Positions 1 through 12,261 of a stretch of DNA of 64,000 bases are shown piece by piece; position 1 is the first letter of the stretch; each line of letters starts with the position of its first letter. The position numbers were made by a program, and so were the translations under genes. The notes beneath the pieces were generated by a model. It was given only the letters and a program-made list of their open reading frames with translations. It was not told the DNA's origin and did no database searches. The stretch comes from Maratus speciosus (lineage: Eukaryota > Arthropoda > Arachnida > Araneae > Salticidae), in the NCBI GenBank assembly GCA_963932465.1, contig OZ010788.1:666894484-666958483 (forward strand), read 5' to 3'.

Positions 1-43
1 GGTTATGGTTAGCGAGTGTAGCGCGTAGGGGTAGAGCCCTTAG
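1..43 (+). mobile_element. Helitron-like 3' terminus (element truncated by window edge)
   Basis: The segment reads like the terminus at 49365-49403: a GCGAG-GTAGCGCGTAGG lead, a short AGGG/GCCCT hairpin, then TTAG followed by T. Helitrons end in a hairpin just before CTRR. The body would lie before the window. The hairpin here is shorter than in the 49-kb copy, so this is a diverged copy. Confidence 0.45.
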
Positions 44-48
44 TAATA

Positions 49-886
49 CAGTCGGACCTCCTTATCCTGACACCCGGTTTTCACGTCATTCCGCTTATCA
101 CGTCAGTTTTTAAAGTCCCAATTTTCTGTATATGATTTTAATGTAAATAAACTCCGGATTTTACGTCGTTGAATAATTTTCAACTCCGGATATCCCGACG
201 GTTTAGGAGGATTGTACATTTTTCATAATCCACCTTATAAGCACGGAAATTAAGCGGTAAGAAACGTCTTAGCCAAACTGTCACAAAAGTTTCTAGAATA
301 CCCATTGAGATAAATGAGAAATTTTACTTCAATTCTTTATATGAATAAATAAACACACACACTATAAATGACCCACTTAAGCTCCAGATAGACGTATCAG
401 TCTACTCGCAGTCTTTTTGTTCCGGTCAAACGGCTCTTTCTTGTGGTTACACGGTGTTTTTCATTCGACTAAAACAGAAGCATTGCATTGCATTGCATTG
501 AAACGATCAGAAATTATCTAACATCCATTTCTGAAACAACGAATATTGATTACAATTCATTGTATAATATTTAAAAAGGAATTGTAGGAAGCACATCTAG
601 GGATAAGCAAACCTTATTTCATCAACATTTCATGCAACAATAAAACAACAAATCATCATAAATCTGATTTTTATTCTTTTCTATTTTGTTTTTGTGTTTA
701 TTTTGTTTAATAATGTTTTATTGCTTAAAACTGGAGGAACAGTTAAGATTTTAAAATTGTCTTAAATTAATTAAAAATACAGCTTTTTATAAACATAATT
801 TTCTCCAACTCCGGTTACCGCGACACCCCGCTTATGACGACACTGTTTCGTGGTTTATAGAGTGTCCGGATAACGAGATTCGACTG
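49..886. mobile_element. pogo/Tigger-like non-autonomous element, 838 bp
   Basis: Terminal inverted repeats are CAGTCGGACCTCCTTATCC on the left and, reverse-complemented, CAGTCGAATCTCGTTATCC on the right, each followed by a GACAC block. A TA dinucleotide flanks both ends (47-48 and 887-888), the target duplication of the Tc1/mariner/pogo superfamily. No transposase is readable inside; the interior is AT-rich with a short CATTG microsatellite near 480. Confidence 0.8.
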
Positions 887-888
887 TA

Positions 889-2430
889 TAAAGAATAAAA
901 AAATTTACAATTGAAGCAAAGTTTAGGTCTATATTATTAAAATCAAGAGAAAGAAAGCTTTAAAGAAACTATTTATTCCATTTAGTCAAATATTTATTCT
1001 ACTATCACATTCCATATTTTAAGCTTGAAAAAGTCACTTTTATCTCTTTAAATTAGTTAATGGGATGCCTAACTACGTGGAATAAACCAATTAATTTTCC
1101 GACTCATTCGGATTTTTTTTCATTACTTATAGAAATTCATAATTCAATTTTACGGTTAACCATCAGTAAAAGATAACGTTAACCTCAGTTAAGCCAAGTC
1201 GCTATTTTGTAATCAAATATTCCAGATTATCGACGGAGCTCTTTTTTCTCTCCTGTTTACTATTTATTACGCCGGAAAATATAATAAATCATTCGCGTAC
1301 TTTAAGCTTCAACTTTTTCTTTTTCTACTCCGGAAATAAATATTCAAATCAATTCATTTACAAAACATACATTCTTTGAAAACCACATTTTTATTACCAA
1401 ACATTACTGAAAGCTGGAAAAAGATAAAATTAAATAAAATATAGTGGTAAAATTTTTCCGGTAACTGTTTCTTTTTTTCAGCACTTTTTTGTATGTAATT
1501 TGAGGTTTTAAATTTTCATGTTTTTTTGGAAGAATGGTTTCGTTTAAAGAAGAAAAAATATTGAAGATATCTTTACAATTAACCGTATCTTTTTGTTAAT
1601 CGTGTTTTTAGATATCTAGAAAAGAAATAAAAGATTAGAAAAAGAATTCAAAGTGATTCAAAGAAACACATTACGCACATACTGTTGAAAATTAGATTGT
1701 TTGGCTTGAAGAATTAAAAACAAAGACCACTTTATTATGATTAGATTAATTTGCTAGGAATAAATTTGTAACTTTAAGTTATAAAGTGCGCGCCTTCGAA
1801 TGTCTTACGTTCTTATATCCCTCTGGGTTTAACTTTTTCATTTTTATTTATTATTATTACTATTATTATCATCATTTTTTTTTTAAGTGCGAACGATTGA
1901 TACACAGTAATTTTAATAAAGTTGTATGTTTTTATATTCGTATTTATTCCTCTGAATTTATCTTTAGATAAATACACGCAGATGATGTTTTTTATTCTAA
2001 TAAAGCTGTAAGCGAATATTCTTTTTTTTTTTTTTTTTGGTTATGTTATTATTTTTATCTTGGTTGTAAATTTTAAATAGATGTGGATTGATATTTAGTC
2101 ATTCTAATAATTCTGGCATTCATGTTTATTTCTTTAGGATTATACTTTTTTCCCTCGCAGGTTTAAATTCTTTAATTAGTTTTGATGATACATGTTTATT
2201 TTAATGTTTGTTTTTCGTTTTTAAATATTCATATTTATTCCTTAAGGTTTATCTTTCATTTATATTTTTCGACATTCCATTTCTAAAGCAGTTTTGGCAA
2301 GATAGAAGAAAGGCTAGTGGCGCGCGTGGGAATAAAAAAACTTTGTGAAAACAAACTTTTTCTGTATCTTATTTACTACTTTATACACAAAACTAATTTC
2401 CCCAGCATTTATTAACATACATATAATGAG
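889..2430. other. AT-rich non-coding stretch
   Basis: No gene or clear element is seen. It contains a TTA/ATT microsatellite near 1845-1875, a poly-T run near 2020-2038 and loosely repeated phrases such as TATTTATTCC with TTTATCTTT, which may be an old degenerate tandem repeat. Confidence 0.5.
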
Positions 2431-2559
2431 AAAATTTATATTTCTGCATAAGCATTTTGTTTAATGCATACAATAACAGCAAGATAGCAGTTGCTTATGA
2501 CATTTTTTGTTTTCTCTAACACCCAATTAACTTTTTCATACCTGCAAACAATTTCTCGG

Positions 2560-2670
2560 ACATGTGTATAGTTACGAATTGAATATTTCCAACTGAGCGA
2601 AAAAATTCCCTGGACATGAATCAAAACCAGATTACAGGGCCAATGCTCTACCGTTTAAGATTACTGGGCC
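2560..2670 (-). mobile_element. tRNA-derived SINE, copy A
   Basis: On the minus strand a tRNA-like head (A-box region with GGTAGAGC, B-box-like GGTTTTGATTC) is followed by TTTTTTCGCTCAGTTGG. The same post-head phrase follows the tRNA-like head at 19918-19989, which defines a SINE family. The head is degenerate and not a tRNA gene. Confidence 0.6.
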
Positions 2671-2824
2671 GACAACCGGTGAGCATATTTCGCTCAGATA
2701 ACCTTATAGGTAATAACATCTGGTCTGTCATGTAGACAGCTCAACAGAATAAACCGCAGGTAAAGGAACTCCATAAAAATTATGGGTACGCAGATAAACT
2801 ATTATCTTAACACAATCAAACTGA

Positions 2825-2966
2825 TTGGTAAAGTTATCATACGAATTGAATCATTCTAACCGAACGAAAAAATGCTCCGGACGGGAGTCGAACGCAGATC
2901 TGGGTTCGACCTCCGTCGGTCCAGACGACGGCTATAGGTGCTATGTATTTACGTAATTACGAACGA
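2825..2966 (-). mobile_element. tRNA-derived SINE, copy B, plus end of dispersed repeat R3
   Basis: On the minus strand GTTCGACTCCCGTCCGGA (B-box and acceptor side of a tRNA-like head) precedes TTTTTTCGTTCGG, matching copy A. The upper part, about 2900-2966, carries the ATTACGAACG end seen in repeat R3 at 26.28 and 39.44 kb. Confidence 0.5.
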
Positions 2967-3006
2967 GCCTAAAAATCCATATTGAAATGTTTTGTGTTGA
3001 ACATAA

Positions 3007-3519
3007 CCCTTAAATGCCTGATTTTTCAAAAATCATTGTAATAATGTTTTGAGGCTTTCATTTTTTAAATAAATCATGGGAAAAATACTTTAAAAAATCT
3101 TATTTTGTTTTAAGTATGGTTTACGACTAAAAAACAGTTTGTTACTAATCGGCAATACTGGTCTTTAATTAAAAAAAAATTATTTTCCTTGATAAAATTC
3201 TATAATATTAAACACACAAGAATTTTAGGAACTATAATAAGAAATAAATTTTACTTGCTCACGGCAGAACAAAATAGGGTATTTCGTAAGCTTCCAAACA
3301 AAACAAAAAGAACAAGTAGCAATACTTGAAAAAATAAATCTATCTTTATTCTTAAACAGCACAATTATTGCCATCTACATGTTGAAAATCGATTTCATAA
3401 TATTTTCAGAATGTATTTTATTGGCAACATTAGGCATTATAGCTTCGATATTATTCTAATAGTATTTTAGAAGCCTAAATTGGGTATGCTGCCGAAAAGC
3501 AACACCCGGCATTTAAGGG
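3007..3519. mobile_element. TTAA-target (piggyBac/Kolobok-type) MITE, 513 bp
   Basis: Left end CCCTTAAATGCC and right end, reverse-complemented, CCCTTAAATGCCGGG. The right flank is TTAA (3520-3523) and the left flank is ATAA, one change from TTAA. A short palindrome follows each terminus, a trait shared with other TTAA elements here. No coding sequence. Confidence 0.65.
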
Positions 3520-3824
3520 TTAATAATTTTTCACATTCATGTAACTAGAGTAACTGTATAAATAATCGCTTTACTTATAAATAAATTTAACATTACTTCA
3601 TTTTTCATAAAGATTAATCTCAGTAAACTCACCTAACTCCATACACATCCATTTAAGATATGCATTTTTCATTTTCTTTTCTCTTTAATTGCCATATTTA
3701 TATACCATAGTAAATTATATTTCATGTACGCAAAATAATCTATTTATAAATTGCTCTCCGAAGGTAAAACTAATTTTACATAAATATAAGGCACGGTAGA
3801 TTCATCCACTTCACGTACTCAAAC

Positions 3825-3973
3825 AAACTTTAAAATTTAAAATCTATTTAAAAGCTAGACTTTAAGTACGCGCAAAACCCCGGATGAAACATGGCGAACT
3901 GAGGTATAATTATTCACAATTTAAAACCGTCTCCTGAGTTTTTGGCGTGAAAAATTATACTTCCCATACGGCG
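3825..3973 (-). repeat. Left copy of a 150-bp inverted repeat
   Basis: This is the reverse complement of 6619-6765 with scattered mismatches. Shared phrases include TTTTCACGCCAAAAACTCA and GTGAATAATTATACCTC. The two copies could be the ends of a 2.9-kb element or two independent insertions. Confidence 0.6.
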
Positions 3974-4597
3974 TTAGAGATAGTAATGATATAGATAAAA
4001 TATTACAAGCATAAAATTATTAAAGCAGAAATATTCTACTTATAATATTTGTATGAGAAATATTTATATTGCAGAAACATAAGCGATATTTATGACATAA
4101 TACAATTGTTACTAATATATTGACTTAAATTATGAATTGTACAGGAACATGGTAACCCAATGAAAATTACTTATACAGAGATTAGGGAATATATACATAT
4201 GTACGTTTATATTATCGGCTTATATCATATTGACTTATATCTTGAAGTTAATTGTACATCGAATAAAAACGAAGTTACTAGTCAAAATGCGAATTATCAG
4301 AATAAAAAAAAGATACAACCCTACTAACTCTAACGCAAATAATCGTAAAAAATGTTACTAGTCGAATAATTAATAAAGGTCTACCAGTGAATGCTCTGCT
4401 TAAGTTTTGAAAAGGGGTTGTCTACATTTAGAAATTGTAACAAACTTTAGAATTTTAAATACTAAAATTTCGGCATGACATTTATCACATTTATATTTTT
4501 CAGTAAATTTTACCTTTTCATACCAAACGGGAAGTCATTATGACAATTAGTATATGAATTATGCGGGTATACAGTGTGGAACTTCCAACGTTAATTT
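3974..4597. other. AT-rich non-coding stretch
   Basis: No gene, tandem array or terminal repeat is recognised here. Confidence 0.5.
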
Positions 4598-4971
4598 CAT
4601 TTCTAATCGTTTCAAAACAAATTACAACGTGGATAGCTTTTTAAACATAACTCAAAACTACTTGACAGAATGGGCTGTAATTTTGGATTGGCGTATTTGA
4701 ACCCTCTAGAAATCGCTTTCTGCTAAAAAAAATTATGTTACAATTCTTATACTTTTGGAAAATTAAATTTCAAAATATACCTATTTCCGAAATTAAGTTT
4801 AAAAAAAATAAATTGTAAGTTTTAACCGATAGTTTTTAAAAACTGAAATCGATTTTAAGAAGTTTCAAATATAGGAATCAAAGCTTACAGCTCATTCCGC
4901 AGAGGAATTTTTAAATTGTTCTAAAAGGAACGACTCGGATTGCAATCTGTTTTGAAAAGATTAAAAATGAA
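4598..4971. mobile_element. Diverged foldback element, about 370 bp
   Basis: The ends are imperfect inverted repeats: ATTTCTAATCGTTTCAAAAC on the left pairs with the reverse complement of the right end, and inner blocks around GAATGGGCTGTAA pair with a block near 4890. No target duplication could be assigned. Confidence 0.5.
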
Positions 4972-5014
4972 TTTAACATTTCGAGTTTCGATTTTGCATG
5001 ATTCCTAAACTAAT

Positions 5015-5105
5015 CGATTTGCACGAATTTACCCGAAATTGAACGAATTGCACTCGAATTTCACGAAATTGAACGAACTGCACTCGAATTGCACGAAATT
5101 GTTCG
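5015..5105. repeat. Short degenerate tandem repeat
   Basis: About three units of roughly 34 bp built on CACGAAATTGAACGAA and TGCACTCGAATT. Confidence 0.6.
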
Positions 5106-5310
5106 AATAACTTTCAGTTTGGTATCTGAAGGTAAAATCTTCCGATAAATCTGAATATGATGTCAAAATTAGACATTAGTATTAAAAATTTACAGTATGT
5201 TGCAAATTCTATTTGTAGGCGGTCCCCTAAGCAGAATTTAACTATAAACCAAGATAACACAAGCACAGATTTAATTAATATTTAAATTAAATCCGAAGAT
5301 TTAATTAATA

Positions 5311-5455
5311 TTTCACGAAACTGCTTTATTTCTAGATATGTCGAAAAACATAAAAACATTTCTTTAAGTATCAAAATAGTACTTACGTTTTTCTGTAACA
5401 TTCTATTTGAAAAATAATTTACTGCATTTTAAATTACACAGTACTTTAGGATTTC
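5311..5455 (+). repeat. Direct repeat E, copy 1, left of the minisatellite
   Basis: Matches 6191-6340 in order: TTTCA start, a TTTCTGGATAT-like block, TTCTGTAACATT, TTTACTGC and TTTAGGATT. The matching sequence resumes at about 5919 after the 28-bp minisatellite, so the array interrupts this copy. Confidence 0.65.
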
Positions 5456-5463
5456 ATGGAAAT

Positions 5464-5918
5464 GAAGCAAAGAAGTGAAAACTTTGTGAAGAATTTCAAT
5501 GCAGTGAAGCTTTGTGTAGAATTTCAATGAAGTGAAGCTTTGTGTAGAATTACAATGAAGTGAAGCTTTGTGAAAAATTGCAAAGAACTCCAAAGAAGTG
5601 AAGCTTTGTGAAGAAATGCTAAGAAGTGAAGCTTTGTGAAGACGTGCTAAGAAGTGAAGCTTTGTGAAGACGTGCTAAGAAGTGAAGCTTTGTGAAGACG
5701 TGCTAAGAAGTGAAGCTTTGTGAAGACGTGCTAAGAAGTGAAGCTTTGTGAAGACGTGCTAAGAAGTGAAGTTTTGTGAAGACGTGCTAAGAAGTGAAGC
5801 TTTGTGAAGACGTGCAAAAAAGTGAAGCTTTGTAAGAAGTACAAAGAAGTGAAGCTTTGTGAAGAAGTGCAAAGAAGTGAAGCTTTGTGAAGAAGTGCAA
5901 AGAAATGAAGCCAAGTGA
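5464..5918 (+). repeat. 28-bp minisatellite, about 16 units
   Basis: The unit is AAGAAGTGAAGCTTTGTG followed by AAGACGTGCT. The central units are nearly identical while the outer ones differ, which indicates recent expansion from the middle. There are no unique spacers, so it is not CRISPR-like. Confidence 0.9.
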
Positions 5919-6190
5919 AGTAAAATTCCGATTTACATTTACTTCTGACAAAACATTAACATAAAGAAATGCGAAAAAAACCCTACCCCATCTTTTTCAA
6001 ACATATAAACAGAAATGTATAAAATACAAATAGCAAGGCTTCTACTGGTACAAAATGTAGAAGAGAAATCTAGAAAAGAATATTATTTAAAAAAAGTGGT
6101 ATTCAAATAATGGAACGAGTACATACATGCATTCATACATACAAACTATAAATTACACTAGCATGGTGTTATCTTAAAATATAGTCAATA

Positions 6191-6395
6191 TTTCATCAGA
6201 TTGGTTCATTTCTGGATATCTGGTAAAACACAAAAGAAATATTTTAAGTAATACAACAGCACATGCTTTCTGTAACATTGTATTTAAAAAACAATTTACT
6301 GCGCCTTAAACTGCATAGTGCTTTAGGATTCCATTAAACTGAAGGAAGATCCCGATTTAAATTTACCTCCGACAAAACATTGCATTAAAAAAAAA
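6191..6395 (+). repeat. Direct repeat E, copy 2 (no minisatellite)
   Basis: Runs without a break from the TTTCTGGATATC block through TTTAGGATTCCATT to CTCCGACAAAACATT. It therefore shows the arrangement of copy 1 before the 28-bp array appeared. Confidence 0.6.
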
Positions 6396-6618
6396 ATCCC
6401 ATCACTTCCCTCAGTAAAGTTTTTTTTTTCTTTTTCAGATCTATGCAAATGCCTATCTGCTCCCCTTACTGTCTATTCCGCTGTCTGCATTTTTAAGGAA
6501 TTCAAAAAATCGCCTACGTGCTTTTATTCTTGTGCTTGCATTACACAACTACATCTTACATAACACGCGGGGTGCTTCAATAAGTGCACACTACTTCCTA
6601 CATCAGTCCTGTATCATG

Positions 6619-6765
6619 CGCCGTGTGGGACGAATAATTTTTCACGCCAAAAACTCACGAGACGGTTCTTAAATTGTGAATAATTATACCTCCGTTCTCT
6701 ATGATTCATCCGGATTCAAAAGAGTAGCTTTTAAATGAGTTTTAAATTATAAATCGTGTTCGGGT
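6619..6765 (+). repeat. Right copy of a 150-bp inverted repeat
   Basis: Reverse complement of 3825-3973; see that entry. Confidence 0.6.
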
Positions 6766-7905
6766 GCTATGCAAGGCTGAATGATTCCGTCGTGAGTTTT
6801 GGTTTTATCTTCAGAATGCAGCGTATAAATAAAAGGATTGTGAAGGATCAAGTATATTTTGTTTGAGCACCTAAGGATTAAAAGAAAAATAGTAACAAAA
6901 ATATGCAGTAACAGTACAATGAGTGCATTTCTAAATTAAATCATTTTGACGCTTTATGGTGATAACTTCTTTCATAGCTGTCAATTATTTGTACGGTTGT
7001 TTGTTACCACTAAAATTTAATAGAAATGCCTTATTTAACCGTAAAAAAGAAATTGTATTTTGGCGATTAAATATAGTAATATTTACTCTTAAATTTAAGA
7101 ATAACCCGTACAAGTTGGCAGCTACGTCTTGTTGCGAACCAACGTAAGTGTAACATTCCATGTAATGTTTCTGCAATATAAATATTTACCACACAAATGT
7201 GATAAATGTCAACCATCAAAAGGTGCATCTGTAAATCATCTGTATCCTTTCTAAACGATCAGCAATTAGGTATGGTTGCACTTGCGGCAACAAGCCATTG
7301 AAGTTGCGTTAAGCAAGCGTTCGACATAGGGATGTACGCCTGGTTTGCTGTCGTCACTATCGCAACTAGGTGGACGAATTGAAACGGATATTGTTCACAA
7401 ATTTAATTCCACTTTTGTTGTCGAATCGTCAATAAATCTTAGTGTGGAGACCTGAAAAGCTTTTGGTGTATGTTTGTTTGTTTGTGTGTGTGTACGGCTC
7501 GTGACAACTAACGCAAAAACACATCTGATTAGTCTGTAATTAAATATGTTGGCGCTTTCCCACCAAAAAATTTCTAGTATTTTTTCCCTAGGAGATTTTT
7601 ACGATTAACGCTTATTTTGGTAACGTATAAATTTCTTAATATGAAAAGCTGTATTGATTTAATTTTGATTATTCAATAGAGGGCAGTGCTATGCTTTTTT
7701 TGTGTGATGAATATTATACTCTATCTCAGCTTCTATTAGTCAGAAATGTGCAAATTTAATATTTTAACTTCTTAGTATTAATATACATGATGGTACAATT
7801 TCGCCTTTGAATACTCAACAAATAGCACTGTCGCGTATAAATATACGAATAAATAGTCAATAAATGACGAGGCAGAAGCTACGTCATGCAATTTACTTAA
7901 TCAAT
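6766..7905. other. AT-rich non-coding stretch
   Basis: No gene recognised. A GTTT/GTGT microsatellite lies near 7470-7492. CAATAGAGGGCAGTG at 7674-7688 resembles the CTCF core (YAGRKGGCAG) but stands alone as evidence. Confidence 0.45.
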
Positions 7906-7909
7906 CTCA

Positions 7910-8869
7910 AAAGGATTGTCCACAATTGTTTAGACATTTATCCCATTCTGACACTAGTCACACAATGCCATGCTTGTAAAAAACCTTTGGCTGCTGTTTG
8001 AACCAGTTGTGCATGCATTCTGACTTCATCGTCCGTTTCAAACCGTTGTCTCCGCAGCGCTTTTTTTGCGCTCAAAGAAGATGTGGAAGTCCCATGGCGA
8101 CAGACTTGATGAGATCATCTACTGTCCCAACATGCTGGTCTGAGACACGCTTCGGTGCTCCACTCCATACGTCATTCCCAAATGTCATGCGTCCTTCGCG
8201 AAAGCTTTTGCTCTACTCTTTTCTTTATTTTTAACCAATGACCAGGCTCCTAACTGCCGGGTAGCCCCAACTGAACGGGTTTGCTACCTGGTATCGGGGC
8301 GGTGACCGCCTAATCGCCGTGTAGCGGCAAGAAATCGGACGAGCGCCTAGTGTTTAATTGTGAACTTTGTTAATCCGTCTTTTTTAGTCCTTTGTTAACT
8401 TTGATCTTGTTGTTTCGTACCTGCGCTTTTCTACTGAAGTTGATCTCGTAATTTAGAACCTTGGTCAGGTGACCAGAACTTCACCTGGCAAGGCACCTCC
8501 AGAGGTATAATTCAGAGGTAACTTGGATGATTTTGCACCCACGACAGATTTTACATGCACGTTCGCCATTACCGTACATGGCAAACATCCGCTGTTCTCC
8601 AAACCGATGACCATTCCCCTAGCTGCCATATTTCCGTAGCCGAACGAGTTTACCTGTCTGTCATCGAGGCGGTTGTGTGCTTGATCGCCGCATGGCGACC
8701 ATCTAGTAGTCCTAATTGCAAAGCCTGTCATTTTGCTGATTTCTCTGTTACTTGCTCTACTCTTTAACAGAATACAGTGCTCTTTATAAATCTTTTCCAA
8801 ACGTCGATGAATTTCACGACCTCTTTCACATTCTGCTGTCAAAAAGCAAACAACGCCCCTCTGCTCCAC
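7910..8869 (-). pseudogene. mariner-like transposase relic
   Basis: The minus strand starts with MEQRGVVCFLT followed by GREIHRRLEKIYKEHC, which fits the N-terminal helix-turn-helix (HTH_48) of mariner transposases. About 260 codons later PWDFHIFFE at ~8070-8098 fits the PCDFHLF block holding the third catalytic aspartate of DD34D enzymes. Next come RRQRFETDDEVR and, after a frame change, NWFKQQPKVFYKHGI, the usual C-terminus. The span of about 960 bp matches a ~330-residue transposase. Multiple stops and at least two frame changes make it dead. The middle (about 8200-8460) is not readable as transposase and may hold another insertion. Confidence 0.65.
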
Positions 8870-9241
8870 TTTGGATGCCTCCGATATGCATCGGTTTTAG
8901 AAACGGAATGAATGGACTTATACATCTTCTCAGTTACCATCATTTTATCATTGTTTGCATGATACGTACTGCCATCTAGCGAGTGTAAAGCGCGCGAATC
9001 CATCTGACAATGATCAAAGCACATCTACAGAAAGCTCCTGTCAGCATCAGCTTCATTCCACCGCAGCCCACTGCGAGATGAACTTTCTATTTTACAGAAA
9101 ATCCTGATGCTTCCTGCATAGACTGTTCCCATATAGATGTGAAGTAAACATGGACACTACGCCCCACATAGGCATTCAAGAAACAATTATCTTTGATTGT
9201 CTTCTACCAGCAACTACATTTCAGCTCAATTTTTCTAAATA

Positions 9242-9960
9242 CAGTAGACTCCTTCAAATCTGCAACCCTAAAATCCGAAAACGCCTAACATCCGCACATC
9301 ACCGCAGATGTAAACAATCAAACTTTCAGTTCAGATATAGGGGCAAAATTAGATTTTTTTTTTTTTTTTGGGGGGGGGGGGGGTTATATCATATTTGACT
9401 ATTACATATTTGAATATGTAATTCTCAATAATGTGACTGAACTTGTAGTTTTTTATAAAGGAAGTATAAACGTATTTTGAAAAAAATCAAGATATTGATG
9501 ATATCACTGATAACTGCAAGCTTTTTATCAAATATATTTTTGTATTAATCAAGCCTTTTTGGTTATTAAGATTGGCTAAATCTGAAACAAAACTTTCTTA
9601 CTTTATGATTTTGATGTGAATTAATGGAGTACCTTTATGGGGAAAGTTTCATTGAATAATTCAAGGAAAATGTTTCTTATCTTTATTATGCATATTTAAT
9701 TATACATTATTATTATTTACTTGACCTTTACTTTTAACAATTTACTCTTTCTAAAAATTATTTTAATTTTTATGATTTTAGTTTATTACTTTACTTAATT
9801 ATTTTAATATTTTACTATTATTGCAAGCATTCATAATAGTTTTGATTGCATTCAAATTACTGTTTAAAAATGTAAACAAAGCAATGATCAGAAATCTGCA
9901 AAATACTGAAATCCACACAACCTCTGGTACCAACCTGTCCGGATTTGAGAGAGTTTACTG
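9242..9960. mobile_element. pogo-like non-autonomous element, 719 bp
   Basis: Ends are CAGTAGACTCCTTCAAATC and, reverse-complemented, CAGTAAACTCTCTCAAATC. TA flanks both sides (9240-9241, 9961-9962). The inside holds a poly-T/poly-G run at about 9353-9384 and AT-rich sequence without a transposase. Confidence 0.8.
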
Positions 9961-10149
9961 TACTATACTTTTGGTTTAATGGCCTCTGCCTCGTTACTTA
10001 TTGACTGTACCTAATATTCTATTCTACAAGCGGTTATTTCTAATTCTATGGTAAGAAATGCAGTTTATTTCACGATTGCCGGCATGTAATACCGCTATTT
10101 AATTTTTTTTTAAAAATGTTTGATAGCCGCAGTAAACTAGTAATTTCTG

Positions 10150-10571
10150 CCTTTATCTTTTACTTTGTACAAAATAAAATCCATATACACTCAGACCACA
10201 CTTCTGGAAAACTTTGAAAAACTTAAGCAGTTCTATTTTCTAACTATAGAAGAAAACGAAAAACTTTTAAAAGAAAACAACTGCAAACACAAAGACAGCT
10301 GTCAAAAAACAAAGAAATGAAAAAAAAAAACAGAAAGAAAATGCTGTTCAGCAGCGGTCATACTTTTTTTCTTTACTTCATTTTACAAAACAAAGTACGA
10401 ATTCCATTGCCCGGAGTTGAGGACTCTTTAAAGTATAACCTCCTCCGTCTGACCACCTGCTTTTTTATCGTACATGAATTCGTAAGTATTTATGGAGATG
10501 AAAAATAAATAAATGAACATTCTTAAAATGAAATAACTTCATACCGGCATTTCTATACAGAATTAATGTAT

Positions 10572-10609
<38 letters not shown>

Positions 10610-10650
10610 GCTAATAAGTAGCATTTGTAATGAAATTCTGTAAACGTTAC
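10150..10650 (+). repeat. Dispersed repeat D, copy 1
   Basis: Closely matches 12262-12719. Shared blocks include ACACAAAGACAGCTGTCA and AAACAAAGAAATGAAAAA, then a TCTGACCACCTGC block and CATACCGGCATTT. A 30-base-plus poly-A run interrupts the 3' part. No coding potential. Confidence 0.75.
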
Positions 10651-10682
10651 ATAAATCAACAAGAAAGAAAAAATCATGCGTC

Positions 10683-11310
10683 AAGCATAGATTATGAAAC
10701 ACTTTCTAACACATTCAGCATAACCTAACAAAACTACTTCAGTTGAAAATTCTCCTTCAGCAATTTCCTTTAATAAGGAGAATGGTACGTGAATACTTTT
10801 GTGCAGCCCTGTATATGAGGTATGGAATTTATATATAGCGAGTAACATGCAGAAAATTAATTAAATTTAAAAGCGCATACCGAAATTTAAATCGTACACT
10901 GCAACAATTATTACTGCAACCGATTTCTTTTGTGTGTTCCTGTAAATGAATAAAAAATGCTATGAATGCTCTGTTTTAACGTGATCGTAGTGAAATTTAC
11001 TGATTTATATCAGTTTCAGTACATTTGAAATAGCGTCATGTCATTAAAATACTCTGCAAACGATTTTTCGCCATATACCACTATTTAATGGATTACTTTT
11101 GAGTGCCCCTGTAAATGAACTATTAATCCTAAATACTTCTTATACAATACCAAACATGCTTTGGTGACCCTAAATAAGCATGATCAATTGCATGAAAATC
11201 CGAGTATATTTACGGGAGTTAAAGCTTGGACAGACGGACAAACGGACAGACAAACCGAATGCATAAACTTTTCAACTTTGTTGGAAAGTGTTAAAAATGC
11301 GTATTTGTAA
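10683..11310 (+). repeat. Dispersed repeat R1, copy 1
   Basis: Starts with AGCATAGATTATGAAACAC, contains CAGCCCTGTATATGA and repeated CCTGTAAATGAA phrases, and ends with a GGACAGACGGACAAACGG motif and CAACTTTGTTGGAAAGTG. Other copies lie at 26312, 29385, 55450 and 61281. It is probably a non-coding transposon family; its class is not clear. Confidence 0.65.
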
Positions 11311-11609
11311 AGGTAGAGTATGATAATGCCTGGAAGAAAAAACACATCTTTAAAAGAGTATTTCAATATATTGGTCGGAGATTGAAATAATTTAATTTAA
11401 AATTAATATAATTTAAACTGAACTCAATCTTTCACTATATTTCACCCTGTATTTATGACTAAATACGTGGTTTGCGATCCCATGTCATATGGTCATTTTT
11501 CATATCTTGATGTCTTCAATCACAACTCTTAATTTGTCGGTCGAATTTCGGAACAATCTGTGTATAAGTTAAAAGAAATGTTCTACAGTTGTAAGAAAAT
11601 ATGTCTTAA

Positions 11610-12131
11610 CCCTTTATCTACTGACGGTACTTATAAGTACCATTAGAATAACTTGTTTTAAAATTCATTTAATACATCGACTAGTAGTGATATAGTTTAG
11701 AATGAGTTATAGATGCATTACTTCTTTATCTTGTTCCAAAAGCACACAAAACAAAAATATTTTTTAAAGGATGATTTCTTTTGCCTTTGCATTTTTTCAG
11801 CTTTCTTGGCGTTGGAGGGGGGCGGGGGGATTTTTCAATTCGGAAATATTTCTACATTTCTATTGTAAGAATATTATACATGTACATTTCCTAATTCTAC
11901 AAAACACTAAGGAAAACATTTAAAATAAAAGATTTGAGTGGGGTTATAAATAGTGCACAAAATCCCTATAAATTCAAATTTAATGAATCTTTCTAAATCC
12001 TCCAATCCTTCTAAAATCCTTCTAAAATTTATTAAATGATTATGTAAATCTTCTAATGTAGTTTCAAAAATTTACTAAAAATGCTTTAGAAGATAAAAAT
12101 TTCATGAATTCATAATTCAGTACATAAAGGG
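11610..12131. mobile_element. TTAA-target MITE, about 520 bp
   Basis: Left flank TTAA (11606-11609) then CCCTTTATCTACTGACGG. The right end, reverse-complemented, is CCCCTTTATGTACTGA with flank GTAA, one change from TTAA. Just inside the left end is the palindrome GGTACTTATAAGTACC. Confidence 0.6.
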
Positions 12132-12261
12132 GTAAATTTTCCATCAAGGTTTAGCGCATAAACGCTTCGGTTAAATATTTTAAAAGACATAACTAATGAA
12201 CGAGATAAGCATAATAATATCATCCTTATTATTATTATTATTACTATTATAGTTGCTATTA

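Noticed and set aside
1786..1971. Tyrosine/phenylalanine-rich short frame
   Set aside because: A microsatellite of TTA/ATT read as protein.
5464..5918. Possible CRISPR-like array
   Set aside because: Units are directly abutting with no unique spacers, and the genome is eukaryotic. It is a minisatellite.
8465..8869. A 134-codon minus-strand gene
   Set aside because: The start is the mariner helix-turn-helix and the rest drifts out of frame; it is part of a dead transposase.
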